Counted from the first letter of the stretch, positions 1 to 12,668 are shown. The stretch: DNA of 63,880 nucleotides from Acidobacteriota bacterium (GCA_031271905.1 JAISUT010000034.1:1-63880); one strand, 5' to 3'. Program-made: numbers and translations. Notes: a model not told the origin generated them from the sequence alone.

Positions 1-1
1 G

Positions 2-427
2 GGCATAATAACGACCGACGCCTTATATGGGGCGACGCCCGCCGGGTTTTCCGCCCACGCCAACAGCAGATACGACACCGCAGACATCATCGCGTCGCAA
101 CTGCAAAGCGGAGTCAACCCTTTCCTCGGCAATGGGGGGAGCCGGTACGACGCCGTCGATCCATCCGCCTATGCGAGCCACGGGTATGCGCATTTCTCGT
201 CCTATGGTTCGTTCATCGGAACCGTCACGTCGTTGGCGGATGGCGGCCGTCGCCCGCCGCACGCTCCCCAGCATGTCCGCGAACAGGTACGTCGTCCCCG
301 TCGCCGCCGCGCCGTCCTTATTGTGCTGGAGGGCAACTGGAGTCGTAGCGGATGTCGCCGCCGTCTGGGCGACAAAGGCGACACCCTACCGTCATATCTC
401 GTCATATCGATTAGATCATCATGCTGA
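2..427 (+). pseudogene. alkaline phosphatase (PhoA family) fragment, 5' cut by window edge and 3' decayed
   Basis: The frame is open from base 2 to a TGA at 425-427. Its first ~75 codons read like the middle of a PhoA-type alkaline phosphatase: GIITTDALYGATPAGFSAHA resembles the family's TTxxxxxATPAxxxAH stretch, then an SRYDTADIIASQL segment and FLGNGG, the usual LGGG position. After about codon 75 the translation becomes Arg-rich and unlike the family. The C-terminal metal-site motifs (the EGxxxDxxxH and TADH type) are absent in all three forward frames before the tRNA. I read it as a remnant that lost its 3' third, or a boundary left by an old rearrangement. The 5' part lies outside the window, so an intact frameshifted gene cannot be fully excluded. 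Confidence 0.5.
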
Positions 428-555
428 AGCTGTCGGCTGGACGCCGAGGGTTTTGCCCCTCCCAAAGAGTGACGATAAACGAACCCATCGGGAAATATCG
501 GAAATTTCCAGGCGTTGGACGATTGTCGATGATTTGGAACCGTCCCTTTTAAGCA

Positions 556-583
556 TTGATTTTACGCGGCAATCGACTATCAT
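556..583 (+). promoter_or_regulatory. sigma70-type promoter of tRNA-Arg
   Basis: A -35 box TTGATT (556-561) and a -10 box TATCAT (578-583) are separated by 16 bases and lie 14 bases before the tRNA 5' end. The region from about 430 to 597 is AT-richer than its surroundings and holds no credible gene. Confidence 0.55.
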
Positions 584-597
584 TCTTGCCGTTGTGT

Positions 598-674
598 GCG
601 CCCGTAGCTCAGATGGATAGAGCGTCTGCCTCCGGAGCAGAAGGTCGCAGGTTCGAATCCTGCCGGGCGTACCA
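598..674 (+). tRNA. tRNA-Arg (anticodon CCG)
   Basis: A complete cloverleaf is visible. Acceptor GCGCCCG pairs with CGGGCGT (one G-U pair), the D-arm has GCTC/GAGC, the anticodon stem is TCTGC/GCAGA with loop CTCCGGA giving anticodon CCG, and the T-arm is GCAGG-TTCGAAT-CCTGC. The encoded 3' end is ACCA. It reads CGG arginine codons. Confidence 0.97.
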
Positions 675-824
675 CCCCACCGTCCAAAGCAATCCCAAAG
701 CACCGGGAACGACCAATAAAAACGCGGTTCTCGCGCATTCCCGCTGTACGACGCCGTCCAAAACGGCACAACGGAAGCCCCCAGGGAAGGCGCGCCCACC
801 CCTAGCTTCGCCGCATCGCGACGT

Positions 825-908
825 CCCTGCGATAAACGGCGGTTTGGCGGACGGCGGTTGAAACTTTGATCGTTTACGAACAGGCTCCGCGAGGAACCGG
901 AGCCGTTA
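825..908. repeat. dispersed intergenic repeat, family 2, copy A
   Basis: This stretch shares its first ~55 bases with a segment at 17258-17320 and shorter parts with 62266-62302. All three carry a GCGAyAAmCGGCGG core, and copies A and B continue with CGGCGGTTGA and a TTTGAT-GTTT stretch. The 3' part holds a 7-bp hairpin. No coding potential is seen between the tRNA and carB (675-941). Confidence 0.5.
883..904 (-). terminator. possible hairpin terminator downstream of carB
   Basis: GGCTCCG (883-889) and CGGAGCC (898-904) form a perfect 7-bp stem with an 8-base loop, 38 bases past the carB stop. There is no T-run, so it is only a weak intrinsic terminator candidate. It also lies inside the repeat copy A. 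Confidence 0.35.
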
Positions 909-941
909 CCCGGAGGACATCGCCGCAGGCGTCGTCCGCGC

Positions 942-4190
<3,249 letters not shown>

Positions 4191-4196
4191 GGGTCT

Positions 4197-5288
<1,092 letters not shown>

Positions 5289-5304
5289 CTTGCCCCTAAA
5301 TCTT

Positions 5305-5426
5305 GGGAACCTCTAAAAACCCCGGACACTGCGTTGCGCCTTGACCGAAAATGCTCATTTGCCTTGGCAAACTCCGCTTTTCGACCTGCGGCAGACGCCT
5401 TGTCTGCGAGCTTTTTAGAAGTCCCC
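5305..5426 (-). repeat. long-form inverted-repeat element, family 1 (copy 1)
   Basis: About 122 bp bounded by imperfect inverted ends GGGAACCTCTAAAAA and CTTTTTAGAAGTCCCC. It is in the opposite orientation to copies 2-5. Internally GACCGAAAA faces TTTTCGACC, and two GCCTTG direct repeats flank that inner hairpin. It lies in the lepB-carA gap, 17 bases upstream of the carA start. Confidence 0.85.
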
Positions 5427-5441
5427 GGATCCCCTTAGTTC

Positions 5442-6134
5442 CTATCTCACCGCGCCGAAGTTCGCCATCGGCCAGTAGCCGAAAAACGCCTTGCCGTAGA
5501 TCAGGCGCTTCTCCACGAACCCCCAGTTGCGGCTGTCGTTGCTGGAGTTGCGATGGTCGCCCAGCACGAAGTAGCTGTCGGGCGGCACGACGGTCCGGGG
5601 AAACGAGCGGTTGTCCCAGAACTCCGGCGGCACGTAAGGCTCATCGACCCGCGCCCCGTTCAGGTAGACCATCCCCGCGCGGATCTCCACCACGTCGCCG
5701 GGCAGGGCCAGCACCCTTTTGATGAACGACTTGTTGACGTCTTTGGGATACTTGAACACCACCACGTCCCCACGCTCGACGTCGGCGAAGCGGTAGACGA
5801 AGCGGTTGACGAAGATGCGCTCCTGATCCATCAGCTCCGGCTGCATGCTCGTCCCCTCGACCTTGACCGGCTGCACGACGAAGATGACGATGAAGACCGC
5901 GATGACGCAGGCGACGAGGATGTCCCGCAACCAACACCTGACGGACGGGGCGATGAGACGGTCGGACTGCGCGGGGAACGGCTCGGCCAGGGAAGGTTCC
6001 CCCCCAGCGTCGAAAGACCCCTCCGTCGCATGGGGGCTGGTTTCAAATTCGCGCTCGTTTATCATCGTCAAACCGTCGTCAAACCATTCGCCGAACGCAT
6101 TCCTTCCGTGGCGGGGCATTCGTTGACATCGCAT
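5442..6134 (-). CDS. lepB: signal peptidase I
   Basis: A membrane-anchored serine/lysine protease that removes signal peptides from exported proteins. The reading is 230 residues. One transmembrane segment (DILVACVIAVFIVIFVV) follows a ~65-residue hydrophilic N-terminus. The catalytic Ser is in EGTSMQPEL, the general-base Lys in SFIKRVLALPGD, and the family box in FVLGDHRNSSNDSRNWGFV. A second ATG at 6065 (MINEREFE) would give 207 residues, closer to the one-TM form of the family. Neither start has a strong Shine-Dalgarno sequence. It is the first gene of the minus-strand run into carA-carB. Confidence 0.95.
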   Translation of the reverse strand: MRCQRMPRHGRNAFGEWFDDGLTMINEREFETSPHATEGSFDAGGEPSLAEPFPAQSDRLIAPSVRCWLRDILVACVIAVFIVIFVVQPVKVEGTSMQPELMDQERIFVNRFVYRFADVERGDVVVFKYPKDVNKSFIKRVLALPGDVVEIRAGMVYLNGARVDEPYVPPEFWDNRSFPRTVVPPDSYFVLGDHRNSSNDSRNWGFVEKRLIYGKAFFGYWPMANFGAVR

Positions 6135-6365
6135 CCGGTCGCAGGGTGCGGCTCACACTTATGCTCGACATGGCACCGGGACAAGAAAGCAATAAAGTAC
6201 CAATTCACCCGGAAAAACTCAACATGGTTTTCGGACACTTCGGGCGGACGATTCGAGGGGACGATTCGGGGGGCGTGAAGGCGTCGGACTCGGCGCCGGG
6301 GAGGCGGCGGCGATTCCCGGCTACTGCCCTCGCCATCGGTCTGCTATCCTAAGGGCGTCAGATAC

Positions 6366-6489
6366 GGGAGCCTCTAAAAAAGCTCGCAGACAAGGCGTCG
6401 CCGCAGGTCGAAAAGCGGGGTTTGTCGAGGCGAATGGGCATTTTCGGCCAAGGCGCCGACCCTGTCATCCGGGGTTTTTAGAGGCTCCC
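6366..6489 (+). repeat. long-form inverted-repeat element, family 1 (copy 2)
   Basis: 124 bp from GGGAGCCTCTAAAAA to GTTTTTAGAGGCTCCC, 22 bases before the next gene. It has the family order: CTCGCAGACAAGGCG, GGTCGAAAAGCGG, then ATTTTCGGCCAAGGCG and CCGGGG. The surrounding non-coding stretch 6135-6511 otherwise holds only the unmapped lepB promoter region. Confidence 0.88.
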
Positions 6490-6511
6490 ACAACTCACAA
6501 GGGGTGGAAAC

Positions 6512-7657
6512 ATGCTGTTCCTGTTCGTGTTGTCCTGCGCGCTCGTCGCCTACGGCACGCTGTACCCGTTCGATTTCACCCCCGGGGCGCCTGCAGGGGG
6601 CGTCCTCGGCGCCTTGGCGTCGTCGCTGGGCGGGGGCGCCGGCGTCGGCGACACCTTCTCCAACGTCGTCCTGTTCCTGCCGGTGGGATTTTTCGCCATG
6701 CAGAGCCTGTTGCGCCGCGCGCCCCGGGTCCTCGGCATCGCCTGCGCGACGCTCTTGGGGGCGCTTTTCTCCTTCGGCATCGAATTCGCCCAATGCTACC
6801 TGCCCGACAGGGTGCCCAGCGGCAACGACCTCGCCCTGAACACGGCGGGCGCCTTCCTGGGCGCCTTGGCGGGATGCCCGGATTGGCGCGCGCGGCTGTC
6901 GCAACTGCGCCCCGGCCGCCCCGCCGCGCTGTCCCCCCTGCTGCTGGTCGGGGCGTGGCTGGGCTACCGCCTGTTCCCTTACGTCCCCACCTTGGACGTC
7001 CAGCAAGTCAAAGACGCCCTCAAGCCGCTGCTGTCGGCGGGACTCCCGCCGCTGGACATCGTCCGGCATCTCATCGTCACGCTCGCCGCAGGACGGTTGC
7101 TCGCGGCGCTCACCGAATCCAGCCGAGCCTTCCCGGCGATATTGGCGCTGCCCCTCGGCGTCATCGCCGCCAAGCCGTTCATCATGACCAAGACCATCCA
7201 ACCCGCCGAGGCCGTCGGCGTGGCGTTGGGCGTCCTGGCGTGTTGGATCCTCTTCTCCCGGCTGTGCCTGGAGGCGAATGGCGCCATCGCCCTCCTGTTG
7301 GCGCTGCAGATCGCCATCCAAGGGGTGTTCCCCTTCGCCGTCCGCGACACGCCGCAGATGTTCTCGCTCATCCCCTTCGTCGGCTTCGAAGGCGGCTCGA
7401 TGGCGCTCAACCTGCAATCGTTCTTTGAAAAGACCTTCCTCTATGGTGCGATGGTCTGGCTTGCGGTGGAAAGCGGGTGGAGCCTGCTGCTCGCGGTGCT
7501 TTCCGGCGTGTTCCTGTTGACGGCGATCGAATTCCTGCAAACGTTCATGGACGGCAGGGTCTCGGAGGTCACCGATCCGCTGATCGCGGTCATCCTGGGC
7601 GCGGTGTTCTACTTCTGCGACCTGCGGGCGCGGGACGACGCCCGCGACGCATGGTGA
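6512..7657 (+). CDS. tandem VanZ-like integral membrane protein
   Basis: A polytopic inner-membrane protein of 381 residues with about ten hydrophobic segments. Two VanZ-like units are visible. One is near residues 5-130 (YPFDF, then DTFSNVVLFLPVGF and GIEFAQCYLPDRVPSGNDL). The other is near 270-375 (SLIPFVGFEGG, FEKTFLYGAMVWL and AIEFLQTFMDGRVSEVTDP). The typical VanZ signature, a hydrophobic P-x-G-F pattern plus E(F/L)xQxxxxxRxxxxxD, is present in both halves. VanZ proteins are linked to low-level teicoplanin resistance, but most homologues have no known role. The start is preceded by AAGGGG. It is monocistronic, in convergent orientation to the DUF1015 gene. Confidence 0.75.
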   Translation: MLFLFVLSCALVAYGTLYPFDFTPGAPAGGVLGALASSLGGGAGVGDTFSNVVLFLPVGFFAMQSLLRRAPRVLGIACATLLGALFSFGIEFAQCYLPDRVPSGNDLALNTAGAFLGALAGCPDWRARLSQLRPGRPAALSPLLLVGAWLGYRLFPYVPTLDVQQVKDALKPLLSAGLPPLDIVRHLIVTLAAGRLLAALTESSRAFPAILALPLGVIAAKPFIMTKTIQPAEAVGVALGVLACWILFSRLCLEANGAIALLLALQIAIQGVFPFAVRDTPQMFSLIPFVGFEGGSMALNLQSFFEKTFLYGAMVWLAVESGWSLLLAVLSGVFLLTAIEFLQTFMDGRVSEVTDPLIAVILGAVFYFCDLRARDDARDAW

Positions 7658-7759
7658 CGCCAGGTTTTCGGGCGGACCCGCCCCCCTCGGGCGCGCCGCG
7701 CGGCAGGGCGCGGTGAAACCGTGCGTCCCTCCAAGCGGGGGGCTCCGCCGAAGGGGCGG

Positions 7760-9070
7760 CTACTTCTTGATTTTCATCTGCATGAACACCAGCCCCGTGA
7801 GCAGCTTGGGGAAGAAGTCGGTCGATTTCTGCGGCATCCGCTCGCCCGCCAGCGAGACGCGCTGCAACTGCTGCGAAGTCGTCGGGTTCAGGAAGAACGC
7901 CGCCTGGTACTTCCCCGCGTCCACCCGCTCGACGCAGGCTTCGCGGCTGCGGGCGTAGTCGATGTTGGACTGCTCCGCCAGCTTCCTCTCGTCGATGCCC
8001 AGCAGCCGCCCCAGCAGCAGGGTGTGCAGGATGCTGACGTCCAGCTCGCGCCACGGCCCGGAATGGCCTTGCAACGCCGCGTCACCGAGCGCCTCCGGCT
8101 TCAGGCGCAGCAAGTGGAAGCCGCCGCCGTCGCCGCCGTTTCCGGCGTAGAAGCCGAAGACGTGCCCGTCGCGCCCCTCGGCCATCTTGCGCCAAAGCTC
8201 CTCTGCCGTCGCCGCGCTCTCGACCGCGAAACGCTCCCCGGCCTTGCCGAGGAAGGCCGCCGCGTCGAATCCGGCGAGGTCGCGCAACAGGCGGTGCGTC
8301 GCCAAGATCGTCACCCCGGCGGCGATGTTGAAGCAGGTGACCATGCGCCGGTTGAACGACTCCGCGCCGCCGGGCGCCCAGCCCTTCGCGCGGCACTCGC
8401 GCATGAAGTTGACCGCCGTCTCGAAGCGGTGGTGCCCGTCGGCGATGAAAAGGTCCCGCGCCTTCATCGCCGCCTGCATCTCCTCCAGCGCCGCCGGGTC
8501 GGAGAGCGCCCAGACGCGGTGCGTCGCGCCGAACTCGTCGGTCACCTCGACGGCGGGGGGCTTCGAGGCGACGTGCCTGTCCATCAACTTGTCGATGGCG
8601 AGCGCCTCGTCGGAGTAGAGCATGTATATGAGGTCCTCGTTGCCTTCGACGCTGCGCAGGAGCTGCAGGCGGTCCTGCTTGGGCGCGGCCAGCGTGTTCT
8701 CGTGCGGGATGACGGCGGAGCCGGGGTCTTCCAGGTCGAGCAGGGCGATGAACCCCCGCTGGAGGCGCTTTTCACCATCCACGGCGTATTCCTGGTAGTA
8801 GGGGAAGACGGCGGGGCGGCTTTCCTGCGCGAGGACCCCTTCGGCTATCCATTTGCGGAAGGTGGCGCCGGCGTCGGGGTAGGACGTGCCCGCGTCCTCG
8901 CGCTTCTCCTTGTTCAGCGTGACGCGCACGACGTTGTAGGGCGAGCGGGCGTAGTATTCGTCCTGCATGGCCGGGGATGTCTTGTCATACGGCTGCGCGA
9001 CGACGTTTTTCGGGTCGCCTGCGACGGCTTGGTTGTAAAGGAAGCCTTGGAACGGATATATCTGCGCCAT
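7760..9070 (-). CDS. DUF1015 family protein
   Basis: A cytoplasmic protein of 436 residues in the DUF1015 family, whose function is not established. The family's best conserved stretch, FIADGHHRFETAVNF, is near residue 210. The N-terminal AQPYDKTSPAM and the PHENTLAAPKQDR segments also match the family pattern. The His-rich DGHHR box suggests a metal or phosphate site, but that is inference. The gene starts 21 bases after the dapA stop, so it is the last gene of lysC-dapB-dapA-DUF1015. In other genomes DUF1015 is often near amino-acid or serine genes. Its place here hints at a link to aspartate-family metabolism. Confidence 0.85.
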   Translation of the reverse strand: MAQIYPFQGFLYNQAVAGDPKNVVAQPYDKTSPAMQDEYYARSPYNVVRVTLNKEKREDAGTSYPDAGATFRKWIAEGVLAQESRPAVFPYYQEYAVDGEKRLQRGFIALLDLEDPGSAVIPHENTLAAPKQDRLQLLRSVEGNEDLIYMLYSDEALAIDKLMDRHVASKPPAVEVTDEFGATHRVWALSDPAALEEMQAAMKARDLFIADGHHRFETAVNFMRECRAKGWAPGGAESFNRRMVTCFNIAAGVTILATHRLLRDLAGFDAAAFLGKAGERFAVESAATAEELWRKMAEGRDGHVFGFYAGNGGDGGGFHLLRLKPEALGDAALQGHSGPWRELDVSILHTLLLGRLLGIDERKLAEQSNIDYARSREACVERVDAGKYQAAFFLNPTTSQQLQRVSLAGERMPQKSTDFFPKLLTGLVFMQMKIKK

Positions 9071-9091
9071 AATCTCCTCGAAATCGCCGGT

Positions 9092-9973
9092 TTATACGCC
9101 TAGCGCTTTCAGCGCGGCGGCTATCTTGGCCTTGTTCGCCTCGGAGACCGGGACGAGCGGCAGCCGGTAGACCTCCTCGATCTTCCCCATCAGCGCCAGC
9201 GCCGCCTTGACCGGCACGGGGTTGGCCTCCACGAAGTTGACCTTCATCAACGGGTAGAGCTTCCGATTCCAGTCGCGCGCCTCGTCCCAACGCCCCTCGA
9301 GGCACGCCGAGGCGAAAGGCGCCATCATGCCGGGAACCTCGTTGGACGCCACGGAGATCACGCCGCAGCCGCCGAGCGCGACGACCGGCAGGGTCATCGC
9401 GTCGTCGCCCGACAGGACGGCGAACCCCTCCGGCGCGCGCGTGCAGATCTCGCCGACCTGCGAGATGTCGCCGCTCGCCTCCTTGACCCCGGCGATGCCC
9501 GGCAACTCCGCAAGGCGCATCAGGGTGTCGGGCAGGACGTTCGAACCGGTTCGCCCGGGGACGTTGTAGACGATGACGGGCAGGTCGGTCGATTCCGCGA
9601 TGGCGCGGTAGTGACGGTAGATCCCCTCCTGCGACGGCTTGTTGTAATAGGGGGAGGCGGACAGGATGCCGTCCGCACCCAGCTTCTTCAACTCCGCGAC
9701 CAGGGCGACGACCTTCGCCGTGTCGTTGCCCCCCGCGCCCGCCAGCACCGGGACGCGCCCCGCCGCCGCCTGGACGACCGTGCGCACCACGCCGAGGTAT
9801 TCGTCATGGCCCAAGGTCGGACTCTCCCCCGTGGTGCCGCAGGGGACTAGGAAATGCACCCCCTCGGCGACCTGCCATTCGACCAATGCCGCCAGCGCCT
9901 TCTCATCGACGGCGCCGTCCGCCCGGAACGGCGTGACCAGAGCCGTCCCGCACCCCCTGAACTTCGTACCCAT
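9092..9973 (-). CDS. dapA: 4-hydroxy-tetrahydrodipicolinate synthase
   Basis: Condenses pyruvate with aspartate semialdehyde, the first committed step to diaminopimelate and lysine. It has 293 residues in a TIM barrel. The Schiff-base Lys is in AGVKEASGDISQ, the Tyr in PVIVYNVPGRTG, and the pyruvate-binding GTTGESPT near residue 45. The start MGTKFRGCGTALVTPF is chosen because an AGGGGG Shine-Dalgarno precedes it. The frame runs on upstream to 10576, but that extension crosses a dispersed repeat and dapB in another frame, so it is spurious. It is downstream of dapB, with a repeat copy in the 140-base gap. Confidence 0.97.
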   Translation of the reverse strand: MGTKFRGCGTALVTPFRADGAVDEKALAALVEWQVAEGVHFLVPCGTTGESPTLGHDEYLGVVRTVVQAAAGRVPVLAGAGGNDTAKVVALVAELKKLGADGILSASPYYNKPSQEGIYRHYRAIAESTDLPVIVYNVPGRTGSNVLPDTLMRLAELPGIAGVKEASGDISQVGEICTRAPEGFAVLSGDDAMTLPVVALGGCGVISVASNEVPGMMAPFASACLEGRWDEARDWNRKLYPLMKVNFVEANPVPVKAALALMGKIEEVYRLPLVPVSEANKAKIAAALKALGV

Positions 9974-9987
9974 GTCGTCCCCCTTAT

Positions 9988-10114
9988 GGAAGCCCCTGAA
10001 CCCTCGCAGACAAGGCGTCGCCGCAGGTCGAAAAGCGGAGTTTGCCGAAGTGAGGCAACTGAGTGTTTTCGACCAAGGCGCCGGCGCTGTCATCCGGGGT
10101 TTTAGAGGAGCCCC
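9988..10114 (+). repeat. long-form inverted-repeat element, family 1 (copy 3)
   Basis: About 127 bp, more diverged at its left end (GGAAGCCCCTGAACC) but clear at the right (GGGGTTTTAGAGGAGCCCC). It carries CTCGCAGACAAGGCGTCGCC and the GGTCGAAAA/GTTTTCGACC inner pair. It fills the dapB-dapA gap completely and its right end touches the dapB stop codon. Confidence 0.85.
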
Positions 10115-10818
10115 TATCTCATTGCCAACACTTCGCGGAAGATCGTCCGGAAGTCGTACATCCCTTTCTTGCCCGCGACCCAGCGCGCCGCCAGCACCGC
10201 CCCCTCGGCAAACCCCTGTCGGCTGCGCGCCCGGTGCTCCAAGAGGATGGTGTCGGCGGGGCTGTCGAAGCCGATGACGTGCGTCCCCGGAATCGAACCG
10301 GCGCGGATGCAGGCGACGCCCGGCTCCCTGCCCCCGAGGTGCGGCCTCATCGTCTCCAACAGGTTCAGCGCCGTCCCCGAAGGCGCGTCTTTCTTGGCGC
10401 GGTGATGCTCTTCGGAGAGGAACGGGTCGTATTGCGGCGCCTTGCCGACCAGCGACGACGCATAATCGACGATCTCGAAAAAGAGGTTCATCCCGACCGA
10501 GAAGTTCGCGCCGTAGACCAAGCCGATGCCCGACTCGCGCACGACCTGCCAGACCTCGGCATGCCGGTCGCCCCATCCGGTGGTGCCGACCACCAGCGAC
10601 ACGCCGGCACGCGCCGCCGCCCGGATGTTGTCGATGACCGCCGAGGGCTGGCTGAACTCGATGGCGGCGTCCACCCCCGCCATCGACTCGCGGGTGACGC
10701 CCGCCCCGCCCTCGTTGTCGGCGACATCGAGCTTGGGGCCGACCTCCATCCCTTCGCGGAGCGCGATCTCCTCCACCAGGCGCCCCATCTTGCCGTAACC
10801 CAGAATCGCGATTCTCAT
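10114..10818 (-). CDS. dapB: 4-hydroxy-tetrahydrodipicolinate reductase
   Basis: The NAD(P)H-dependent step after DapA in the diaminopimelate pathway. It has 234 residues, shorter than the ~270 of the E. coli enzyme but within the range of the short bacterial form. The Rossmann motif ILGYGKMG is at the N-terminus, VGTTGWGD at the cofactor loop, and the catalytic box EEHHRAKKDAPSGTA near residue 140 holds the His-His-x-x-Lys residues. It starts 11 bases after the lysC stop. The frame stays open upstream inside lysC, but ATG 10818 is the natural start. Confidence 0.96.
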   Translation of the reverse strand: MRIAILGYGKMGRLVEEIALREGMEVGPKLDVADNEGGAGVTRESMAGVDAAIEFSQPSAVIDNIRAAARAGVSLVVGTTGWGDRHAEVWQVVRESGIGLVYGANFSVGMNLFFEIVDYASSLVGKAPQYDPFLSEEHHRAKKDAPSGTALNLLETMRPHLGGREPGVACIRAGSIPGTHVIGFDSPADTILLEHRARSRQGFAEGAVLAARWVAGKKGMYDFRTIFREVLAMR

Positions 10819-10829
10819 ATCCAATTTCC

Positions 10830-12212
10830 TTATTCGAAGACCCTGGAATCGACGTCTTTGAAGAACGCGGCGTGCAGCCGCTTGACCGCCTCCGGCATGT
10901 TCTCCTCGTCGATGACGAAGGTGATGTTGATGGCCGACGCCCCTTGGGAGATCATGTGTATCTTGATGTCCTTGAACGCGCCCATCGCCGTGTAGAGCGC
11001 CCGCGTGACGTTCTTCAGGTTCTCCCCCACGCAACAGACCAGCGCCTTGTCCCGCTCGACCGCGACCTCGGCGATCTTCTCCAGGTCCGCGGCTATCGGC
11101 CCGATGTCCACCCCCCCGTCCACCGTCAGCGAGACGGAGACCTCGGAGGTCGAGACCACGTCCACCGGCACCTTGTAGCGGGCGAAGGTCGCGAAGATCT
11201 CCTGCAAGAAGCCGTAGGCCATCAGCATGCGCGTCGAGATGACGTTCACCACCGTGACGCCGCCTTTGAAGGATATCGCCTTGACCGGGTTGTCGCAGGG
11301 CGGGGCGGCCTCGGTGATGATGGTCCCCTCCTTCTCCGGGCGGTAGCTGTTCAGGACGCGCACCGGGATGTTCTTCTTCACCGCCGGGATGATGGTGGCG
11401 GGGTGCAGCACCTTCGCGCCGAAGTAGGACAGCTCGGCCGCCTCCTCGAACGAGATCGCGCGGATGCGCCGCGCCTCGGGGACCATGCGCGGGTCGGTGG
11501 TCAGCACGCCGTCCACGTCGGTCCATATCTGGATGTCCTCCGCGCCCAGGGCCGCGCCCACGATGGCGGCGCTGTAGTCGGAGCCGCCGCGCCCGATGGT
11601 GGTGGTGACGCCGCCACGGGAGCGCCCGATGAAGCCCTGGAAGACGGGGACCCTCCCCGCGTCCAGCACGGGCTGCAGGTGCTTCACGATGGCCGGGTTG
11701 GTCAGCTCGAAGACCGGCGCGGCGCGCGTGAAGTCCTCGTCGGTTATGATGCAGTCGCGGGCGTCCATCAGCTCCGCGTCCACGCCGTTGCGGCGCAGCG
11801 CCTCGGTCAGGATCACGGTCGAGAGGCGCTCGCCGAAGCTGGCGACGGCGTCGGTGATGCGCGGCGTCAGCTCGCCCAGCGCCGACAGCCCCTTGACCAG
11901 GTCGCGCAACTGCTTGAAGTAGGCTTGGAGCGTGTCGTAGACCCAGTCCTTGCCCTCGCCGTCGAAGGCGAAGCCCAGCTTGCGCGCCTCCCCGAGGTGC
12001 GAATCCTCCAAGGCGCGGACGGCCTCCACCGCCTTCTGCCGCTCCCCGCGCGCCGCCAGCCGCGCCGCGTCCAGCAGCTTGTTGGTGGTCTTGCCCATGG
12101 CCGACGCCACCACCACCGGCTTGCGGTCGAGCCGCGCCTTGACGATCCCCGCCAGGCGCGTCATGGCCTCCGCGTCCTGGACTGACGTGCCGCCGAATTT
12201 ACAGACGATCAT
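10830..12212 (-). CDS. lysC: aspartate kinase
   Basis: Phosphorylates aspartate, the first step of the lysine, threonine and methionine branch. It has 460 residues, the size of monofunctional class III enzymes. The N-terminal KFGGTSV, the SFGERLS substrate loop and the TIGRGGSDYSAA nucleotide segment are intact. Two ACT domains cover roughly residues 310-460 (KAISFKGGVTVVNV and ALVCCVGENLK), so feedback inhibition is expected. It is the first gene of lysC-dapB-dapA-DUF1015. A good ribosome site (AGGATTCGGGAAAGG) precedes ATG 12212. Confidence 0.96.
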   Translation of the reverse strand: MIVCKFGGTSVQDAEAMTRLAGIVKARLDRKPVVVASAMGKTTNKLLDAARLAARGERQKAVEAVRALEDSHLGEARKLGFAFDGEGKDWVYDTLQAYFKQLRDLVKGLSALGELTPRITDAVASFGERLSTVILTEALRRNGVDAELMDARDCIITDEDFTRAAPVFELTNPAIVKHLQPVLDAGRVPVFQGFIGRSRGGVTTTIGRGGSDYSAAIVGAALGAEDIQIWTDVDGVLTTDPRMVPEARRIRAISFEEAAELSYFGAKVLHPATIIPAVKKNIPVRVLNSYRPEKEGTIITEAAPPCDNPVKAISFKGGVTVVNVISTRMLMAYGFLQEIFATFARYKVPVDVVSTSEVSVSLTVDGGVDIGPIAADLEKIAEVAVERDKALVCCVGENLKNVTRALYTAMGAFKDIKIHMISQGASAINITFVIDEENMPEAVKRLHAAFFKDVDSRVFE

Positions 12213-12463
12213 AGCCTTTCCCGAATCCTCTCAGAAAGTGAACCCGCACACCATCGATGAACAAAACGCATATTTTCCCATAACGTGCGCGGGGCGACAA
12301 GCGGCTTCGGGGGCGGTGCGGGAAATTCGCCGGGGGGCGCCCCGTCCGCCGCCTCAGGCGGCAAACCCGTCGAACCGCCCATCAAGTTGTTAATGCGACT
12401 GCGGCCGCCCGCCGATATGGATGACGATTTTGTACGTGTCGCCGCATTTCTTTAGCGGCCATC
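12213..12463. other. intergenic region upstream of lysC, no gene seen
   Basis: This part of a 456-base gap holds the lysC leader and a GC-rich stretch with a short CCGCCTCAGGCGG palindrome near 12349-12361. I see no lysine riboswitch fold, no convincing -10/-35 pair and no protein-like frame. The rest of the gap is the inverted-repeat element listed next. Confidence 0.4.
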
Positions 12464-12628
12464 GACTAGCCTGTAACATCTAGATATTGCCTAACTGGCG
12501 AGGATTTTTTCATCAGACAAGGTCGGAGGAACGAGGCGTAGTGGTGCTACGGCGAGTGACGACAACGCAGCATGGCGGAAAAAAGACCGTCGGGGAGGCG
12601 AAGTTTTCGATGTTACAGGGCGCTAGAC
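12464..12628. mobile_element. 165-bp MITE-like inverted-repeat element (single copy here)
   Basis: The ends are GACTAGCCTGTAACATC (12464-12480) and GATGTTACAGGGCGCTAGAC (12609-12628), with an 11-bp perfect core CCTGTAACATC/GATGTTACAGG. Inside, CGTAG-TGGTG-CTACG forms a perfect hairpin in the centre, and GGATTTTTTCATC on the left loosely opposes GCGGAAAAAAGACC on the right. There is no open frame of note. The layout, long terminal inverted repeats with a hairpin centre, is that of a non-autonomous mobile element. It lies 40 bases before a sensor kinase gene and may hold or replace its promoter. Confidence 0.6.
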
Positions 12629-12668
12629 AGCTACGACAGCTTGGTGCAGTGCGTTGACAGGATCATCC

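Noticed and set aside
556-861. A 101-codon frame over the tRNA-Arg gene
   Set aside because: It is the usual peptide obtained by translating a tRNA, with the VAQMDRA pattern, and not a gene.
9974-10576. A long N-terminal extension of dapA
   Set aside because: It crosses a dispersed repeat and runs through dapB in another frame. The ATG at 9973 has a strong ribosome site and matches the family start.
12213-12463. A lysine riboswitch in the lysC leader
   Set aside because: I could not find the conserved core or a terminator/antiterminator pair; only short GC palindromes are present.
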